A stretch of 64,000 nt of DNA from Spirosoma sp. (GCF_026391055.1 NZ_JAPLET010000020.1:186001-250000), one strand, 5' to 3'. Shown: positions 7,665 to 16,864, counted from the first letter of the stretch. Made by a program: numbers and translations. Notes: a model not told the origin generated them from the sequence alone.

Positions 7665-10619
7665 TTAGAAGTTGAAGGTTAAACGGCCATAGTAGTACGC
7701 ACCATTGGACCCCTGCTGATTGTTGGAGTACAGATAGAAACCCTGGTTCTCGGGACGGAGTATTTGCGGGTATTTATCGAAGATGTTGCTGCCACCAATC
7801 GATACTTTTACATTCCGGTTCAGGTCGTAGCCGAAGCTCAGGTCAAAAACGGCCTGTGGCGAGAAAGTTTGATCGTAAAAGTTGCCGTCGTTGTCTGAAG
7901 AAACTGACCGCTCCGTTACAGTGCCAAAGTAGGTGCCGCGCAGCATAGCGTTAAATCTATTTACCCGATACGTTACCGATCCAATCAGTTTGGTTCGTGG
8001 TGTACCTGTTTCAAACTGCCCGATCACATCACGGCTCAGGTACTTGCCCACAATCTGCTCCGACGTAAGATTAGCCACATTCAGGTCAAGGACTTTCCGG
8101 TTGAGAACTGTGTTTTTGCTGAGAATAGTGGCCAGCGTGAATGTCAGGCTTTTGCCTTTCTGCAGGTTGAGGGTGTAGTTACCAACGGCCTCAAGACCTT
8201 TCGAGCGAACATCAGCACCATTAACGAAGAACTGGGCCTCGCCTTCGCCGATTACCTCACTGTAGTTATTGCCAACCTCCGACGCGTTGAAATAGCTAGT
8301 CCGGAAAATTCGGTTGTCAACATCAATCTGGTAGGCATCCAGGGTTACTTCAAAGCCCGGTGCGGGCTGATAAGTAAGGCCTATGCCGTACGTACGCGAC
8401 TGCTCCTGTTTTAGGCCTTTAATACCTAATACGCGGGCAGCAGTGCTGTTTGTTGGATAGGTTGTCACGTCAAGCGGTTGGGGAATACCGTTGGCATCGG
8501 GTACGAAAGCGGTAGCTGTGTGCGTATAGTTCAATTCCTGTAGCGAAGGAGCCCGGAAACCGGTGGCAATTGATCCGCGTAACGAAAGCGTTTTTGTGAT
8601 CGAATAGCGAGCGGCCAGTTTACCAATGGTTACACCCCCAAAATCCGAGTAATTCTCCAGTCGGAACGCACCGGCGACGAGGAATTTTCGGGTCAGTTCC
8701 AGTTCAGCGTCTAGGTAGGCGGCCATTGTCGTTCTGAACTCATTGCGCTCATTTTTGGGGCCGAAACCTGCAAAGCACTGGCAGTTGGACGAAAGTGACT
8801 TAACCGTTACCTGCTGACCTGCTTCGACAGCCAGCGGGTTTCCATTGGCATCAACAATGGGAACGCTGCTCGCATTCTCCAGCGGTTTTCCGTCAGGGCC
8901 AACCAAGAGTCCGTCTTTCCCAACGGTAACAACGCCTGCCGTTCCATAAGCGTAACTTTCTTCCTGCCCTTTAATGATTTTGTAGTTCTCAATGCGCATT
9001 TCGGCACCAAACGCGATGTTCAGCCCATTCATGATGCCTTTAAAGTAACGGGACATGTCGAGGTTAGTCGAGTTCTGGGAAAACTGGTGAGTTCCCAAGT
9101 TCATGTTCACCGGCGAATTGGAGCCTAAAGACGCATTCATAGTGTTGACCATGCCAAGCCGCATCGTATTTCGGCCGAAGGTGTTGCTGAAGTCAACGCT
9201 GAACTCACCGATCTTGCTTTTAAGACCAATGGTGTTCGATACATCCGAGGTGTTGGATGTCATTTGAGGCCGGAAACCGTTCGGGTAGAGCAAGTAGTTG
9301 AAACGGTCGGTTTGGGCGGGTCGGCGGAAATAGCAGGAGAAGCCTTCCAGATATTTGTACGAAGCACCACCAAAGCTGTAAATGGTTGTGGTTGGGTTAA
9401 TCTCATACCCTGCGTTGTAGAAGGTACTGCCAAGCGTAATAGCGGGCATACCGGCATACACGGCGAAGTCTGCTTTTGTTAGGCCGCGTGCAGTCATTAA
9501 TCCGGCTTCGGTTGTCAGTGCGGCAATTTGTGAGGTGTTACCTGCCGCCTGAGCATTGATTAATTCAGGGTTAGTAATGACTGGATTGCCCGCCTTGTCG
9601 GTTCTCAGGTTGTTGAGGTAGGTTTTATCGAAAAATCCCCAGTCATTCACAAAGGGGCGCAGTGTTGGCCGACGCTGTGTGATCTGACCAGACATATTGA
9701 AATAGCCTTTGTCGCCGATTTTGAAGCCATAATTGGCGTCGAACTGATAATTGAAGCCATCGGGTTTACCCGATTTTGTCAGCGCACCGGCCTGACCACC
9801 CGTGTTGGCATACCCACCGCCGGTTAAGTTAGCCGTTAGTTTGTTGGTGCCTTTCTTGAGAATAATATTGACCACACCCGCAACGGCGTCAGAGCCATAC
9901 TGCGCAGCAGCACCATCCCGCAGGATTTCAACCCGGTCGATAGCCGACACCGGAATCGTCATCAGATCGACCGTTGTAGACGGGCTGCCAACGGCGGTTT
10001 CGGTAATAAGGAGGGCCGATGTGTGCCGTCTTTTTCCGTTTACCAGCACAAGGATCTGGTTGGGAGCCATGTTGCGCAACTGAACGGGATCGACGTGAGA
10101 GTTCAAATCACCTCCCTGCGACCGAACGGCATTGAAACTTGGTGCGACAAAAGCCAGCATTTGTGCCAAATCAATTTGCGGAAGCTCGCCCATTATGTCC
10201 TTGATCGAAATAACGTCGACCGGAACCGGGGTTTCCAGAATTGTACGCCCGGTATTGCGCGAACCAGTCACAATTAATTCCGTCAACTGGGTGGCATCTT
10301 CGTCCAGCGAAATGTTAAAGGTGGTTTCGCTACCTACTTTAATTTCCTTCGATTTGAAGCCGATGAAACTGAAAACAAGCACATCGTTCGGTGTGGCTTC
10401 CAGAGAAAACTTACCTTCACCATCTGTCACAGCGCCCTTTCGGCTGTTGCCTTTTACTAATACGTTGACTCCCTGTACTAGTTCGGAGTTAACACTGGAA
10501 ACTACCTTACCGGTTATTCGCTTGCTCTGCGCCAGAGCAGACATCGGACATAGGGCGACCACCATGAACATGGCAACCAATACAGGAAGAATGTCATGCT
10601 TACGTAATTTTATTTCCAT
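7665..10619 (-). CDS. TonB-dependent outer membrane receptor
   Basis: Signal peptide (LPVLVAMFMVVALCPMSALAQ) followed by a carboxypeptidase-regulatory-like beta-sandwich (GKVVSSVNSELVQGVNVLVKG, about residues 36-110), the plug domain (VDVISIKDIM, LVNGKRRHT, RVEILRDGAAAQYGSDAVAGVVNIILKK) and a barrel ending in aromatic F (RLTFNF), as outer membrane proteins do. About 984 residues. It lacks the features I associate with SusC, and no SusD gene is adjacent, so polysaccharide uptake is not implied; the substrate is unknown. Starts at 10628 or 10619 are both open; 10619 (MEIKLRK) is the more typical beginning. A lipoprotein gene follows in the operon. The promoter lies nearly 300 nt upstream. Confidence 0.93.
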   Translation of the reverse strand: MEIKLRKHDILPVLVAMFMVVALCPMSALAQSKRITGKVVSSVNSELVQGVNVLVKGNSRKGAVTDGEGKFSLEATPNDVLVFSFIGFKSKEIKVGSETTFNISLDEDATQLTELIVTGSRNTGRTILETPVPVDVISIKDIMGELPQIDLAQMLAFVAPSFNAVRSQGGDLNSHVDPVQLRNMAPNQILVLVNGKRRHTSALLITETAVGSPSTTVDLMTIPVSAIDRVEILRDGAAAQYGSDAVAGVVNIILKKGTNKLTANLTGGGYANTGGQAGALTKSGKPDGFNYQFDANYGFKIGDKGYFNMSGQITQRRPTLRPFVNDWGFFDKTYLNNLRTDKAGNPVITNPELINAQAAGNTSQIAALTTEAGLMTARGLTKADFAVYAGMPAITLGSTFYNAGYEINPTTTIYSFGGASYKYLEGFSCYFRRPAQTDRFNYLLYPNGFRPQMTSNTSDVSNTIGLKSKIGEFSVDFSNTFGRNTMRLGMVNTMNASLGSNSPVNMNLGTHQFSQNSTNLDMSRYFKGIMNGLNIAFGAEMRIENYKIIKGQEESYAYGTAGVVTVGKDGLLVGPDGKPLENASSVPIVDANGNPLAVEAGQQVTVKSLSSNCQCFAGFGPKNERNEFRTTMAAYLDAELELTRKFLVAGAFRLENYSDFGGVTIGKLAARYSITKTLSLRGSIATGFRAPSLQELNYTHTATAFVPDANGIPQPLDVTTYPTNSTAARVLGIKGLKQEQSRTYGIGLTYQPAPGFEVTLDAYQIDVDNRIFRTSYFNASEVGNNYSEVIGEGEAQFFVNGADVRSKGLEAVGNYTLNLQKGKSLTFTLATILSKNTVLNRKVLDLNVANLTSEQIVGKYLSRDVIGQFETGTPRTKLIGSVTYRVNRFNAMLRGTYFGTVTERSVSSDNDGNFYDQTFSPQAVFDLSFGYDLNRNVKVSIGGSNIFDKYPQILRPENQGFYLYSNNQQGSNGAYYYGRLTFNF

Positions 10620-10900
10620 GTTTAGCATTTAGATAAAGTTGAACACACTGATTGTTAGGTCACTATTTACTTCTGAGTAGGTTCTTTTTAGCTGGATACA
10701 GCCAACTAGGGTTAGTAAAGTTTGGGCAATAGATTGCCACAGGCCGATTTTTTCGACCGCTGTGAGTAGGTAAACTGGATGCTTGAATACCGACGGTAAT
10801 CGGCTCGATCAGCCGTAACCGTCTAACTACACGTTCTTTTGTAAGATGACTCTCTGCTTAACGATTCGTGCGCACGAAATGAGAGATAGTGTTTTGTTGT
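10620..10900 (-). other. Structured 5' leader of the TonB receptor mRNA
   Basis: If transcription starts just after the -7 box at 10908-10915, the receptor mRNA has a leader of about 280 nt without a substantial open frame. It can form several hairpins: a perfect palindrome TTCGTGCGCACGAA (10865-10878), an arm pair near 10791-10821 (ACGGTTA...GGCT/AGCC...TACCGT as read on the minus strand), and a TTGGCTG/CAGCTAA pair near 10690-10710. I could not match it to a riboswitch class I know; no cobalamin box was found. Confidence 0.45.
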
Positions 10901-10907
10901 ACTTTGT

Positions 10908-10938
10908 CAAATATGCCTACTAAAATTATGAGATCAAA
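10908..10938 (-). promoter_or_regulatory. Promoter of the TonB receptor operon
   Basis: On the minus strand TTTG (10938-10935), exactly 19 nt, then CATATTTG (10915-10908), a 7/8 match to the Bacteroidota -7 box TAnnTTTG. An inverted repeat ATCAAATA/TATTTGAT (10933-10940 and 10965-10972) overlaps the -33 element and could be an operator. Confidence 0.6.
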
Positions 10939-11227
10939 TACTTAAATAGAATTAAATACTGTTTTATTTGATTTGTGCAATATAAAATTGGTAGTCGAAT
11001 ATTTTTTTAATGATGACATGATCAGGTAATTCTGGTATTGACATACTTTTCATTCGGTTTGTTGCGAAGCATCAGTCTATCTACTTCGTTTCGTATGCTC
11101 AAGTTGGGCCTTTACCTAATATTATGCCAACAAGCTATTGGTTATAAGTAGACTTTGATAAACTTGGTCACACAATTTTATGAATGACCCGGTAACGGAA
11201 GATTGACCCTAAATTCCTCTACATTTT

Positions 11228-12643
11228 ATGAAGTATTGTTTACTCAATTTTTTGTTGATTTTTTGTACGCTGTCCGTTTGTGCCCAGAATGCGGCAAACT
11301 CTGTCGAAGCACTGCACTTTATTAAGTTGGGGAACACGCTCCGAATGGTTGACAGGCCACAACAGGCTATTGACTTGTTACTCAGGGCGCTGCCGACCGT
11401 TCAATCGAAAGATAGTTACCTAGAGGCCGTTGCTTATGAGAATCTTGGGTTTGCCTACACGGATCTGGAAAACGGGCAGACAGCATTAAGCTATTTATAC
11501 AAGGCCCATAACCTGTATCAGAAACTTAACTACGGGGCCAGTGCAGCCGCCATGCGTCAGTTAATCGGTGAAATGTCGGGGAAAGATTTGTATGCGGGTA
11601 TTGATATTGGTGCATCGGGTGTTAAGCTGGCCATCTTTAGATCGGTGTACGAGAACGGTTTTTTTACTAAAGACATCAAAGTCAAACCCGTTGCTCCAAA
11701 CGTAACCCTGGTATCAGGTACCGCACAGTCATTCAAAGATGGGCAGGACGTTATGAAGGCCTACATTGACTCTATCAGGCGATACAAAATTCCGGCAGAT
11801 CATACCTATATCGCCTTTAGCAGTGGCGTTAATGAAACCTTGGGGAAAACACCGGCCAGGAAAAAGAAACTCTATGAGTTGTTTTCGTCGCTGGTAAGCG
11901 GCACAGACAGTCTGCGTATTGATACCACCCTGACGGCTGCCCGCGAAGCTGAACTGTTTTTGATTGGCTCTGTGCCCCGCCGGTTATGGGTTGCCACATC
12001 GTGCATAGATATTGGAAGTGGAAATACAAAGGGAGGCTATTACGATGGTGGTCGGAGGTTTCATGCGGTGAGCTTGCCGTATGGCACCAAAACGCTGGCA
12101 AACCTGATCGACAGAAATAGGTCGTTACCCATAGAAGCCTACAAAGAGGAAGCTCGACGGGCGATAAAGGTGATTGCCGATACCGCTGTGAATGTTGAAT
12201 TTAATACGGCCAGTCCCGGATTGCACCAACGTAAAACGGTAGCCATTGGTGGGGGGATTGCCTGGGCTATGACCGTGTATCTGCATCCTGAAAAAGCGGG
12301 CACAACGGCTGTACCCCTCACCCTGAGTGACGCACAGCGATTTGCCCGCTTAGTTATGACCGATTACCAAAGCCTGATCCAGCCGGATTTGACCGATCTG
12401 ACCGATCCGGTTGTGCGGCAGAAGGCAGAAGCCGATATCAATAATGTTCAGAATCAATTCAACGAGAAGCAACTGATCGCAGGAGCACTCTTGCTAGAGT
12501 CTGTATTTAGGGCCTACGCCAACACATCCGTTCCCAAACGCTTCGTCTTCATCCGGGATTCGGACATTAGCTGGGTAACGGGTAAGTTCCTGGAAACACT
12601 CAACCAAAGCTACGAGCAGGCCGTGGTCAAGAGTACCCGATAG
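11228..12643 (+). CDS. Secreted TPR protein with exopolyphosphatase-like (ASKHA) domain
   Basis: 471 residues. Residues 1-19 form a signal peptide (LLNFLLIFCTLSVCAQ). Residues about 28-105 look like TPR helices (ALHFIKLGNTLRMVDRPQQA, AYENLGFAYTDLENGQTALSY). From about 121 the sequence has the two phosphate loops of the actin/hexokinase fold: GIDIGASGVKLAIF (124-137) and CIDIGSGNTKGGYYD (259-273), the adenosine-type motif AIGGGIAW (339-346), and AAREAELFLIGSV (237-249), which aligns by eye with the GEEEARL region of Ppx/GppA phosphatases. Location outside the cytoplasm with this fold is unusual. Polyphosphate or nucleotide hydrolysis is a guess. Monocistronic, with a terminator shared with nagA. 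Confidence 0.7.
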   Translation: MKYCLLNFLLIFCTLSVCAQNAANSVEALHFIKLGNTLRMVDRPQQAIDLLLRALPTVQSKDSYLEAVAYENLGFAYTDLENGQTALSYLYKAHNLYQKLNYGASAAAMRQLIGEMSGKDLYAGIDIGASGVKLAIFRSVYENGFFTKDIKVKPVAPNVTLVSGTAQSFKDGQDVMKAYIDSIRRYKIPADHTYIAFSSGVNETLGKTPARKKKLYELFSSLVSGTDSLRIDTTLTAAREAELFLIGSVPRRLWVATSCIDIGSGNTKGGYYDGGRRFHAVSLPYGTKTLANLIDRNRSLPIEAYKEEARRAIKVIADTAVNVEFNTASPGLHQRKTVAIGGGIAWAMTVYLHPEKAGTTAVPLTLSDAQRFARLVMTDYQSLIQPDLTDLTDPVVRQKAEADINNVQNQFNEKQLIAGALLLESVFRAYANTSVPKRFVFIRDSDISWVTGKFLETLNQSYEQAVVKSTR

Positions 12644-12645
12644 CC

Positions 12646-12686
12646 CGTCTGGACATCAGGCAAACAACTGGCCTGATGTCCAGACG
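12646..12686. terminator. Bidirectional hairpin overlapping the 3' end of nagA
   Basis: Perfect 16-bp arms (12646-12661 and 12671-12686) around a 9-nt loop. The nagA stop codon is at 12656-12658, so one arm and the loop include the last codons of nagA; the plus-strand gene stops 2 nt before the stem. It can terminate both convergent genes. Confidence 0.75.
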
Positions 12687-13825
12687 CCTTTTACACGCAG
12701 GGATTGATCCAGCCGTACCAGATTCGCCACATAGCCAGGTTGAATTTTACCCAGCTGGTCGCCCAGATTAATGATCTCGGCCGGAATTACCGATGCCATA
12801 CGTAACGCACTGGTAAGCGGAATACCGGCCTGCTCAACGGCAATCTTTACGCAATCGATCAGCGTAATAGCCGACCCGGCCAGATTCCCCTCGTTGTTGA
12901 CATACCGGCCGGGTCCATTGGTGTCGGGTTCATAGTGTACCACAAACTGGCCGAGTTCAAACGTTGGTCGGGGTGGGTTAGCGAACAGGGCATCGGAAAT
13001 AAGGAAAAGACGTTCGCCCAGCAGTCGGTAAGCAATCCGGATGGTAGTTGGGTTGCAATGGTAGCTGTCGGCAATGATACTGGCACGAACCGTAGGATGA
13101 TCAAAAACCGCACCTACCACACCCGGTTCACGGCTTTCGTACCCGCGCATGGCATTGTACAGATGTGTAGCCAGCGGAATTCCTTCGTTGAAAGCTGCCG
13201 TTGCCTGCTGGTACGTTGCGTTGCTGTGACCGAGAGAAAGAAGCGTGTTCGAATGCTTTAACGTGTTAATCGTCGCCAACTGGGCGGGGGTTAGAATTTC
13301 CGGGGCCAGGGTAAGAATACGGATAACATCCGCATCGGTACTGAAGAGGGTTTCCAGTTCACCCTCTGCCGGAGTACGAACATAAGCCGTGCTGTGGGCC
13401 CCCCGTTTGATCGGATTGAAATAAGGCCCCTCAATATGAATGCCCGGTACGCCCAATGGGTTTTCGGTTCGTACAACCTGCACTGCCGCCATCGACTCCC
13501 GCATAATGTCGAGCGAAGTCGAATGAATGGTAGGGAGCAGGGTAGTAGTGCCATTTCGGGCGTGCGAAGCATAAATGTGCCGGACTGTTTCGGGCGTTGG
13601 CTGATCGTTCAGAAACAAGTCCGATCCACCGTAAAGTTGTAAGTCAATCAGACCCGGTATAAGATAGTCGCCATTAAAATCAATGACTGGCGTATCCGCA
13701 TCAGTCGTGTCGATACTGGATGCGGGGATAATTTCGGTGATACGATCGTCGCTTATTTTTACTGAACTGCCGGGTAACCAGTCGGTTCCGGTAAAAACAT
13801 GAGCATTTACAAATTTATACGCCAT
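12656..13825 (-). CDS. nagA: N-acetylglucosamine-6-phosphate deacetylase
   Basis: Removes acetate from GlcNAc-6-phosphate, feeding amino sugars into glycolysis or cell-wall recycling. Amidohydrolase fold: metal motif HIEGPYF, LSLGHSNATY, LATHLYNAM, and the catalytic aspartate in FLISDALFA (usually SDA); it ends with AGSAITLIDCVK and the small composite beta domain. 389 residues, full length. No nagB or GlcNAc transporter gene lies beside it. Divergent from aroA. Confidence 0.93.
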   Translation of the reverse strand: MAYKFVNAHVFTGTDWLPGSSVKISDDRITEIIPASSIDTTDADTPVIDFNGDYLIPGLIDLQLYGGSDLFLNDQPTPETVRHIYASHARNGTTTLLPTIHSTSLDIMRESMAAVQVVRTENPLGVPGIHIEGPYFNPIKRGAHSTAYVRTPAEGELETLFSTDADVIRILTLAPEILTPAQLATINTLKHSNTLLSLGHSNATYQQATAAFNEGIPLATHLYNAMRGYESREPGVVGAVFDHPTVRASIIADSYHCNPTTIRIAYRLLGERLFLISDALFANPPRPTFELGQFVVHYEPDTNGPGRYVNNEGNLAGSAITLIDCVKIAVEQAGIPLTSALRMASVIPAEIINLGDQLGKIQPGYVANLVRLDQSLRVKGVWTSGQLFA

Positions 13826-13932
13826 TTGGGTTGAGCCTGATTTCTGATTGGTACGTCAAATGATGGCCGGAATGTAGTCGATTTTTCGTTTTTTTGCGAA
13901 CTGTTTCATGTGAGTACCAACCTGTTTTTCTT

Positions 13933-15237
13933 TTGAACGCCGTTCGTTTAACTCCCCCCGCTACACTGGCAAAGTCCGGACCATCCAATCCCGGACTGGA
14001 TAATCTAGTTCCGGACTGGATGGTCCGGACCACGATTCCACTGGCCTCATCCAAAAGCGAAAGTAATCGCGCTTTAATCATCGACGCGCTTACCGGCTTT
14101 CGCTGCGATTTGCAAAACCTTTCAACCGCCCGCGATACCCAGACGATGATCCGGCTGCTGAAATCGGAGGACGCCACCGCTGATGTGCTGGACGCCGGAA
14201 CTACGATGCGGTTTCTGACCGCCTATTTCAGCGTAACGGGGCAGCAGAAAACGATGACGGGCACACCCCGGATGTGTGAGCGCCCGATTGGTATTCTGGT
14301 CGATGCCCTGCGTTCGCTGGGTGCCGATATTACCTACCTCAAAAATGAAGGCTATCCACCCCTGCAAATCAAAGGGTTTTCGCCCTCCGCCGAATCGACC
14401 AACCGGCTCAGCATTCGTGGCGATGTGAGTAGTCAATACATTTCGGCGCTCGTCATGATTGCCCCGTTGCTGCCCAATGGGCTAACACTGGAATTGACCG
14501 GCGCCATCGGTTCCCGGCCGTACATAGAAATGACCCTGGAGCAGATGCGTTACTTCGGAGCCGATGTTCGGGCTGATTGGGAAACAAAAACGATAACGGT
14601 AGCCTCCAGCCCGTATGTACCCAAACCGTATGCCATCGAGTCGGATTGGTCGGGAGCCAGTTATTGGTACAGTGTAGCCGCACTGGCAACGGATGAAAGG
14701 GCTGAAATAAATTTGCTGGGCCTTAAAGCCAGATCCTTGCAGGGCGATAGTGCTATTGTGGAAATCATGCGTTCCTTGGGCGTGAAGAGCACGTTTACAG
14801 ATACGGGCGTTCGGCTAACAAAGATACCGACGCAGCAATCGCTAACCTGTGACTTTACCGATTGCCCGGACCTGGCCCAGACCGTTGCCGTGTGCGCAGC
14901 CGTGAAAGGTGTTGTCTTGCGGATGACAGGAATCGAAAGTCTGAAAATCAAAGAAACTGACCGGGTGGCTGCGCTACAGGCCGAGCTACAGAAGATTGGT
15001 GCGGAGCTGGTAGAAATCGAAACCAATCATCTGTACGAAGTTCATCAACTGGCAATAGCTCCCGCCGGCCCGGCAACCATTGACACATACGACGACCATC
15101 GGATGGCTATGGCCTTTGCTCCCGTAGCCATGCAGCAGGAGATCATTATCGATGAGCCGGGTGTTGTAGCCAAATCGTACCCATCCTTCTGGGAAGATAT
15201 GGCGAGGGTAACAACCGTTAAGTTTATAAACGAATAG
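13933..15237 (+). CDS. aroA: 3-phosphoshikimate 1-carboxyvinyltransferase (EPSP synthase)
   Basis: Sixth step of the shikimate pathway: joins phosphoenolpyruvate to shikimate-3-phosphate. Hallmarks: SSKSESNRALI, LDAGTTMRFLTAYF, and KIKETDRVAALQAEL, plus DDHRMAMAFA near the C-terminus. No ATG is well placed; in-frame TTG codons at 13894 and 13933 (giving MNAVRLTPPATLA) are candidates and 13933 gives the usual N-terminus. An ATG at 14020 would omit the first strand. Between LTPPATLA and TTIPLASSKSESNR sits an extra stretch of about 20 residues encoded by an inverted repeat (13974-14030), absent from the family as I know it. Confidence 0.9.
   Translation: MNAVRLTPPATLAKSGPSNPGLDNLVPDWMVRTTIPLASSKSESNRALIIDALTGFRCDLQNLSTARDTQTMIRLLKSEDATADVLDAGTTMRFLTAYFSVTGQQKTMTGTPRMCERPIGILVDALRSLGADITYLKNEGYPPLQIKGFSPSAESTNRLSIRGDVSSQYISALVMIAPLLPNGLTLELTGAIGSRPYIEMTLEQMRYFGADVRADWETKTITVASSPYVPKPYAIESDWSGASYWYSVAALATDERAEINLLGLKARSLQGDSAIVEIMRSLGVKSTFTDTGVRLTKIPTQQSLTCDFTDCPDLAQTVAVCAAVKGVVLRMTGIESLKIKETDRVAALQAELQKIGAELVEIETNHLYEVHQLAIAPAGPATIDTYDDHRMAMAFAPVAMQQEIIIDEPGVVAKSYPSFWEDMARVTTVKFINE
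13974..14030. repeat. Palindromic element inside the aroA N-terminal coding region
   Basis: Perfect 14-bp arms (13974-13987 and 14017-14030, sequence GTCCGGACCATCCA and its complement) enclose an 11-bp direct repeat CCGGACTGGAT (13991-14001 and 14011-14021). The whole 57 bp is a multiple of three and stays open in the aroA frame. Confidence 0.85.
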
Positions 15238-15361
15238 TGTAGGGCTGGCTCTGGGCTGCAGGTTTACTAGTCCGGTCAACTTACCCAATTGGGCGAAACA
15301 GATGACTGGTTCCTAAACCCGTTATCGAACGTACAACAGGCAGGTTTGCCGCTTCAAAACA

Positions 15362-16765
15362 TTACGAATTGGAACTCATGGGTTCTCCTGACTGGAGAAC
15401 CTGTTTTTTTAAAGGGCTGGAGGTTAGCAGGGTAATGCGAAATGAGGTGCCTTCCCCCACGGTCGATTCCACTTCGATAGAACCGTGGTGCAACTCGATG
15501 ATGCGTTGCGTCAGCGCGAGGCCAATGCCATGACCCGAGATGGTCATGGTTGATTCTGACCGGTAAAAGGGCTCAAAAATATGGGCGATGTCGCTTTGGG
15601 AAATGCCATATCCATGATCGCTGAAGGTGAGTTTGATCTTTCCCGGCATGAACAGGATCCGAACCGACATCCGATTGTCCGGCGAGTATTTGCAGCCGTT
15701 TTCCATTAGGTTCTGGAACGCTGTTTGCAGGAGCGATTCTTCACCCACAATAACCAGGTCTTCTTCCTGAACGGGCAGATTGTCAAAATCAATGTCGATT
15801 TGATACGCGGGCTTTTTGCTCACAATCAGGCTTTGAGCCTGCCACAATAACTCATCGATACGGACGGGTTGGTAATTAAGCGTGACAATGTCGGAGTTAG
15901 CCCTGGCTAATTCAAGAAGGCCATTCACCAGTCGGATCATACTTTTCACTTCATCGAGCAGGGCGTCAAACGCCACCTCATATTCTTCGGTCGTACGCGC
16001 CTGCAGGCGGGTCACTTCAATCTGACCCATCATGACGGTCAGTGGCGTCCGTAACTCATGCGACGCGTGTGAAACGAAGCTCTTCTGCAAAACAAACGCT
16101 TCTTCAAGCCGTGTAAGCATGTCGTTGAAGGTGCGGGCCAGATCTGCCAGTTCGTCGCGCTGGCGCCCCACGCTCAATCGCTGGTGAATGTTGGTAGCCG
16201 AGATGGCATTGACCTGCGTAATTAATTCCGCTACGGGTCTGAGCGCATCCGTAGCGAACAGGTAACCGGCAATTCCAACAATAATCAAGCTCAGCAGCCA
16301 ACCCGAAAATAAAATTTCCCGCAACCGGTCGAGTTTAGTCAAGCCGTATCGGTCATTGCCCGAAGCAACGATTAGTAACACTTCGCCCCGTGAGTTCAGA
16401 TGAAGGACACCAACGGCTTCCAAATCGCCGATCCGAACGTATTGAGGTTGCCGAAGGGTTATTTTGCGCAGGAAATCGGGGGTTACCGGGAAGCGGGGCC
16501 GCTGGTTTCCCTGGTTGAAAAGAACAACTCCCCGCTTATTGTAAACCGTTACCTGTTCGTTGGTGATAACCGGCAAATCGGCCTGCGGCACTTCGCCTAC
16601 ATCTTCGCGAAGCCGTATTGTGGTAAATGCTTTTTCCTGAAGACGTTGTTGAAACTCCTGCTCCCTGAACTGATCATAAAGATAGTAAACCGAAACTGTG
16701 AAGAGCAGCACAATCGAAGCGACCAGCAGCACAAACAGAAGGGTCAGGCGGGTACGGATATTCAT
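15362..16765 (-). CDS. Sensor histidine kinase (HAMP, HisKA, HATPase)
   Basis: 467 residues. Transmembrane segments at about 7-30 and 153-172 flank an extracytoplasmic sensor loop; a HAMP linker (about 173-228) leads to the dimerisation helix with H236 in SHASHELRTPL, then the ATPase domain with the N box (LMENGCKYSP), DHGYGIS and GHGIGLAL. It autophosphorylates and passes phosphate to the OmpR-type regulator encoded just upstream (16870-17547). The pair lies next to a CzcA/CusA pump, so sensing of metal excess at the envelope, as by CusS, is likely. The gap to the regulator is filled by a 35-bp perfect inverted repeat. Confidence 0.93.
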   Translation of the reverse strand: MNIRTRLTLLFVLLVASIVLLFTVSVYYLYDQFREQEFQQRLQEKAFTTIRLREDVGEVPQADLPVITNEQVTVYNKRGVVLFNQGNQRPRFPVTPDFLRKITLRQPQYVRIGDLEAVGVLHLNSRGEVLLIVASGNDRYGLTKLDRLREILFSGWLLSLIIVGIAGYLFATDALRPVAELITQVNAISATNIHQRLSVGRQRDELADLARTFNDMLTRLEEAFVLQKSFVSHASHELRTPLTVMMGQIEVTRLQARTTEEYEVAFDALLDEVKSMIRLVNGLLELARANSDIVTLNYQPVRIDELLWQAQSLIVSKKPAYQIDIDFDNLPVQEEDLVIVGEESLLQTAFQNLMENGCKYSPDNRMSVRILFMPGKIKLTFSDHGYGISQSDIAHIFEPFYRSESTMTISGHGIGLALTQRIIELHHGSIEVESTVGEGTSFRITLLTSSPLKKQVLQSGEPMSSNS

Positions 16766-16784
16766 TTTTCAGGAGTGAGAAGGT

Positions 16785-16864
16785 AGTATTAGGAGTGAGT
16801 AGTAAGAGTGGCTGACGCACATTTTATCCTGCGTCAGCCACTCTTACTACTCACTCCTAATACT
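16785..16864. repeat. Perfect 35-bp inverted repeat between regulator and kinase genes
   Basis: Arms 16785-16819 and 16830-16864 are exact complements around a 10-nt loop. The arms consist of GAGTGAGTA-like units and end in GTGGCTGACGCA facing TGCGTCAGCCAC. It sits in the gap between the regulator stop (16870) and the kinase start (16765) and would form a very stable mRNA hairpin in the operon transcript. Confidence 0.9.

Noticed and set aside
10620-10900. Cobalamin riboswitch before the TonB receptor
   Set aside because: No GCCACTG-type B12 box or matching core could be found in the leader on the minus strand.
11904-12101. Minus-strand frames inside the TPR/Ppx-like gene
   Set aside because: No features, and the plus-strand gene has clear motifs throughout.
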